A stretch of 64,000 nucleotides of DNA from Thalassomonas haliotis (GTDB taxonomy: Bacteria; Pseudomonadota; Gammaproteobacteria; Enterobacterales; Alteromonadaceae), in the NCBI RefSeq assembly GCF_028657945.1, contig NZ_CP059693.1:1302001-1366000 (forward strand). The letters are read 5' to 3'. Below the pieces are notes generated by a model, which saw only the letters and a program-made list of their open reading frames with translations, had not been told where the DNA came from and ran no database searches. Each line of letters opens with the position of its first letter. The first letter of the stretch is position 1. The translations under genes and the position numbers were made by a program. Positions 61,451 to 64,000 of the stretch are shown piece by piece.

Positions 61451-61687
61451 CTAGCAACCGGGAACAGGCGGCTGTTGGTATTTTGCTGCAAAGGCTTGTG
61501 GATTGTCTTGATAGGCCCGGATACAGGCACTGCAAATGCAGGTTTTATCACTTTGCTGTGGCAATAACTCCAGTAAGGCTTTTGGTATTGTACTGGTGAA
61601 ACACCAGCATTGATGCTCTGTCTGTGCCTGGCAGTCATTGTCGTTGAGGCAAAAGGGACATTGTCTGGTATTTGCTGCTTGTTTCAT
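61451..61687 (-). CDS. Cysteine-rich CWC-family protein
   Basis: A 78-aa protein with CPFCLNDNDCQAQTEHQCWCF and, later, CICSACI: seven or eight cysteines in the order of the Cys_rich_CWC family (CWC motif present as QCWCF). It probably binds a metal such as zinc. No function known. ATG 61687 gives a normal N-terminus (MKQAANTRQCPFC); the frame runs to 61744. The 360 bases upstream contain nothing I recognise. Confidence 0.82.
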   Translation of the reverse strand: MKQAANTRQCPFCLNDNDCQAQTEHQCWCFTSTIPKALLELLPQQSDKTCICSACIRAYQDNPQAFAAKYQQPPVPGC

Positions 61688-62048
61688 GTTGTTCGCTTCA
61701 TAGAATAAATTTTGTAGTTGTCTGTTTGATGTTATAAAATTCAACGCTATATTTTATATTGTAAATCAAGTGGCTAGAAAGCTTTCCCGAGTGAAAGCTG
61801 TCAATGAAGGTTATTGCTGACTCCCGGTTGTTATCCTGAGCAAGGTATTTTTAGTTTAGCGTAAATGGAAGCTCCATCTTACCCGGTTTTGATGCGAGCA
61901 GAAATAGGACGGGAGCAGGGAAAAGTCAGCTTTTGAAGTTGATAGCTATCATTGATGCCTTGTCGGAAGCTTGCGCAGTAAATGCCACTTTTTTAGCATT
62001 AAATTTTAACGTTAATTATTAATAATCATTATTTTGTGAGTAATAAAT

Positions 62049-62867
62049 ATGTTTGAGTTACCTGAAATGGATACCCTGATGGACAGTTATATCTTGCCTT
62101 GGGGGATCAATATTGTGATGGCCCTGGTGATCTTTATTCTCGGTCGTCTGCTGGTGAAGTTTATTGTCAGCCTGACCGGTAAGGTGTTTGCCCGCTCGAA
62201 AATGGATGCCATGCTGAGTAACTTTTTGCTGGTGATCCTCAATACCATTTTATTGCTCTTTGTGGTCGTGGCCGCCTTAGATCAATTAGGGGTTGATACT
62301 ACCTCGCTGGTGGCCCTGGTGGGTGCTGCAGGTCTTGCCATTGGCTTATCCTTGCAGGGGTCGTTGCAAAACTTCGCCGCCGGCGTGATGCTACTGGTGT
62401 TTAAACCTTTCAGGGCCGGGGACTTTGTTGAAACGGCGGGTATCTCAGGGATAGTAGAAGAAATTCATATTTTTACCACAACCATCTGCACCACGGACAA
62501 TAAAGAAGTGATAGTGCCTAACGGTGATATTTACGGCGGCAATATCATCAACTATTCCGCCAAGGAAACCCGCAGGGTGGATATGGTTTTTGGCACAGGG
62601 TATGGCGATGATCTGAAAAAAGCCAAAGCACTGCTCACGGATATTGTTAACAACCATCCTTTGATTTTAGCTGAGCCCGCACCGACGGTAGCACTTTCAG
62701 AATTGGCCGACAGCAGTGTTAACTTTGTGGTGCGTCCCTGGGTGAAAACAGCAGATTACTGGACCGTAAAGTTTGAAATTACCGAAACGGTGAAATTACG
62801 CTTTGATCAGGAAGGCATCTCTATTCCTTTCCCGCAAATGGATCTCCATATGTCGAAAAGCGCTTAA
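62049..62867 (+). CDS. mscS: Small-conductance mechanosensitive channel MscS
   Basis: A 272-aa inner-membrane channel that opens under membrane tension to release osmolytes. Three membrane segments; TM3 has the pore-lining Gly/Ala pattern VGAAGLAIGLSLQGSLQNFAAGVML, followed by the beta domain (FRAGDFVETAGISGIVEEIH, NKEVIVPNGDI) and an alpha/beta C-terminus. Length is close to E. coli MscS (286 aa). Monocistronic; a hairpin with perfect 9-bp arms (CCTGGCCAG/CTGGCCAGG) lies at 62885-62908. Confidence 0.94.
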   Translation: MFELPEMDTLMDSYILPWGINIVMALVIFILGRLLVKFIVSLTGKVFARSKMDAMLSNFLLVILNTILLLFVVVAALDQLGVDTTSLVALVGAAGLAIGLSLQGSLQNFAAGVMLLVFKPFRAGDFVETAGISGIVEEIHIFTTTICTTDNKEVIVPNGDIYGGNIINYSAKETRRVDMVFGTGYGDDLKKAKALLTDIVNNHPLILAEPAPTVALSELADSSVNFVVRPWVKTADYWTVKFEITETVKLRFDQEGISIPFPQMDLHMSKSA

Positions 62868-63115
62868 TACCTGTATTAAGCTATCCTGGCCAGGCGGCTG
62901 GCCAGGTGCTCAACAATAAAGTCCGCCAGCAGCCACAGTTTGCCAGCCTGTCAGGCAGGGCGGTAATGTTGCCCGGCCAGATCATCAAACAAGATACATC
63001 TTGGCAACTTTGCTATGTTTAAACTTGCCGCGCCGCCGCTAATAAAGGACTGGCGCCTTTAGCGCTATTGCCGTCAACAACTTTCGTGAGCTGTTTTTCT
63101 TGACTTGCCTGCCGG

Positions 63116-63499
63116 TTATTTTTGGTACAACTCCAGCGGCAGGTGATCCGGATCGCTGAAAAAGGTGTATTTTTTGCCGGTATATTCATCCACCCTGACC
63201 GGCTCGGTTTCAATACCATAGGTTGCCAGGTGCCGGATAAAGGCCTGGATATCGTCCAGGGCAAAGGCTAAATGTCTTAATCCCCGGGCTTCCGGGTAGC
63301 TGGGCCTTTCTGGCGCGCTTTTAAAGGAAAACAATTCTATCTGGCTGCCGTCGGCTAATTGCAGGTCCAGCTTGTAGGAATCCCGCTCCTGGCGGTAATT
63401 TTCGGCAAGGACTGTTAATCCTAAAATTTCAGTATAAAAATGCTTGGATTTTTCATAATCGCTGCAGATGATGGCAACATGATGCAGGCCGGTCAGCAT
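63116..63499 (-). CDS. YaeR-type VOC-family protein (GloA2-like)
   Basis: A 127-aa vicinal-oxygen-chelate protein: LTGLHHVAIICSDYEKSKHFYTEILGL carries the first metal-ligand His, with IELFSF, GLRHLAFALDD and PDHLPLELYQ supplying the others. It is the length of E. coli YaeR (GloA2), a member without proven glyoxalase activity. ATG 63499 has AAGGAG 8 bases upstream. The frame is open to 63571 through a GTGAAA repeat (FHFHFH), which I treat as untranslated leader. Confidence 0.87.
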   Translation of the reverse strand: MLTGLHHVAIICSDYEKSKHFYTEILGLTVLAENYRQERDSYKLDLQLADGSQIELFSFKSAPERPSYPEARGLRHLAFALDDIQAFIRHLATYGIETEPVRVDEYTGKKYTFFSDPDHLPLELYQK

Positions 63500-64000
63500 A
63501 GGCAAGCTCCTTGCTATTGTTAAGTGAAAGTGAAAGTGAAAGTTAAAGCGTAAGCACTGGCGAAAGCACAAGTAAAACTAAGTGTGGTTTTTCGGTTTCA
63601 TCATAGAGTTTTTTCGCCCGGTAGAAAACCGGTTTTGAATTTTTATATGGCTATGATGATGTTTTTATGAATTGGCTGATTATTGCTTTTTTCCTGTTGA
63701 CTCGCTCCAGGCTTAAGGGCAAGATGTTGATGTAGATTAAGCAAAACCATAAATTAAACAAAGCGCAAACTAGTTACCATGAACTTTATTCTCTTATCGT
63801 CACAAGCAAGTCAGGTCTGCCTGAATATTACCAATAATGGTAATGTCCAATGGTGGAGTTGCCCTGTGGCGGGAAGAAAGTGCTGGTCTAGTTAGCCAAT
63901 CCCAAGCCGCAGCAAGCAAAACTGCGGTGTTTGTCCTTTCTCTTTAAATTCCGCAACTTTTCTTACTGCACTTTTACCGTGATTACCTGTGTTCAATTAA
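63500..64000. other. Terminal gap with a GTGAAA microsatellite
   Basis: No gene seen. It holds about 3.5 units of GTGAAA at 63524-63546, in the leader of the VOC gene, and a small inverted repeat ATTACCA-ATAA-TGGTAAT at 63826-63843. Confidence 0.6.

Noticed and set aside
63019-63264. 81-codon minus-strand frame overlapping the YaeR-like gene
   Set aside because: Out-of-frame shadow of the VOC protein gene.

Overview
The window looks like chromosome of a marine gammaproteobacterium of the order Alteromonadales, most likely Colwelliaceae (Thalassomonas/Colwellia-like). Three things point there: the conserved block corB-ypjD / ffh-rpsP-rimM-trmD-rplS with aroF-tyrA nearby, a DUF3450-TtpC-ExbB2-ExbD2-TonB2-TPR operon, and several PEP-CTERM proteins. 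The genus is an inference from gene content only. I saw no rRNA, tRNA, CRISPR array or intact insertion sequence.

Layout. 1-3.7 kb: thiI, a panE-VanZ-like pair and yajQ. 4.0-6.2 kb: two tandem PEP-CTERM genes, each with a sigma-54 promoter and the same upstream motif at the same distance. 6.4-13.5 kb: an NSS transporter, a thioredoxin with decayed copies of its 3' end behind it, a LysR regulator, an RluA-type pseudouridine synthase, an NhaC-type antiporter and gshA. 13.5-15.5 kb: two tandem candidate small RNAs, an SLT lipoprotein and a DnaA-box/GATC-rich intergenic region. 15.5-24.2 kb: corB, ypjD, a Cys-rich Cu/Zn permease, ffh, a solute-binding protein next to a decayed paralogue, and the rpsP-rplS operon. 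24.2-31.6 kb: acs, a FetB-type permease, two unrecognised genes, a diguanylate cyclase and two related families of ~50-bp tandem repeats that start in terminator T-tracts. 31.8-38.8 kb: aroF-tyrA behind two TyrR boxes, a lipoprotein with a thioredoxin fold, an exported glucan-water-dikinase-like protein and an exported histidine phosphatase. 38.9-42.9 kb: a PAS chemoreceptor, an outer-membrane barrel, an unknown exported protein and a broken solute-binding protein.

43-46.4 kb is an accessory patch. It holds an orphan polymorphic-toxin tail with a probable immunity gene, a REP-associated transposase broken by a 72-bp palindromic insertion, a SymE-type toxin and yajD. 46.6-51.4 kb: another solute-binding protein, a third PEP-CTERM gene with an FNR-like box, and small or hypothetical genes. 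51.8-57.1 kb: the second TonB operon. 57-64 kb: a chemoreceptor, a fourth solute-binding protein, a glycosyltransferase-PAP2 pair, a CWC protein, an MscS channel and a YaeR-type VOC protein.

The most interesting candidates are: (1) the exported dikinase-like protein with a neighbouring exported histidine phosphatase, a possible extracytoplasmic phosphohistidine system; (2) the sigma-54/upstream-motif architecture of the PEP-CTERM pair; (3) the tandem small-RNA pair; (4) recurrent ~140-bp tandem duplications of gene 3' ends; and (5) the ~50-bp post-terminator tandem repeats. Four homologous periplasmic solute-binding proteins (one broken, one with a decayed twin) show that this family is being duplicated and lost here.
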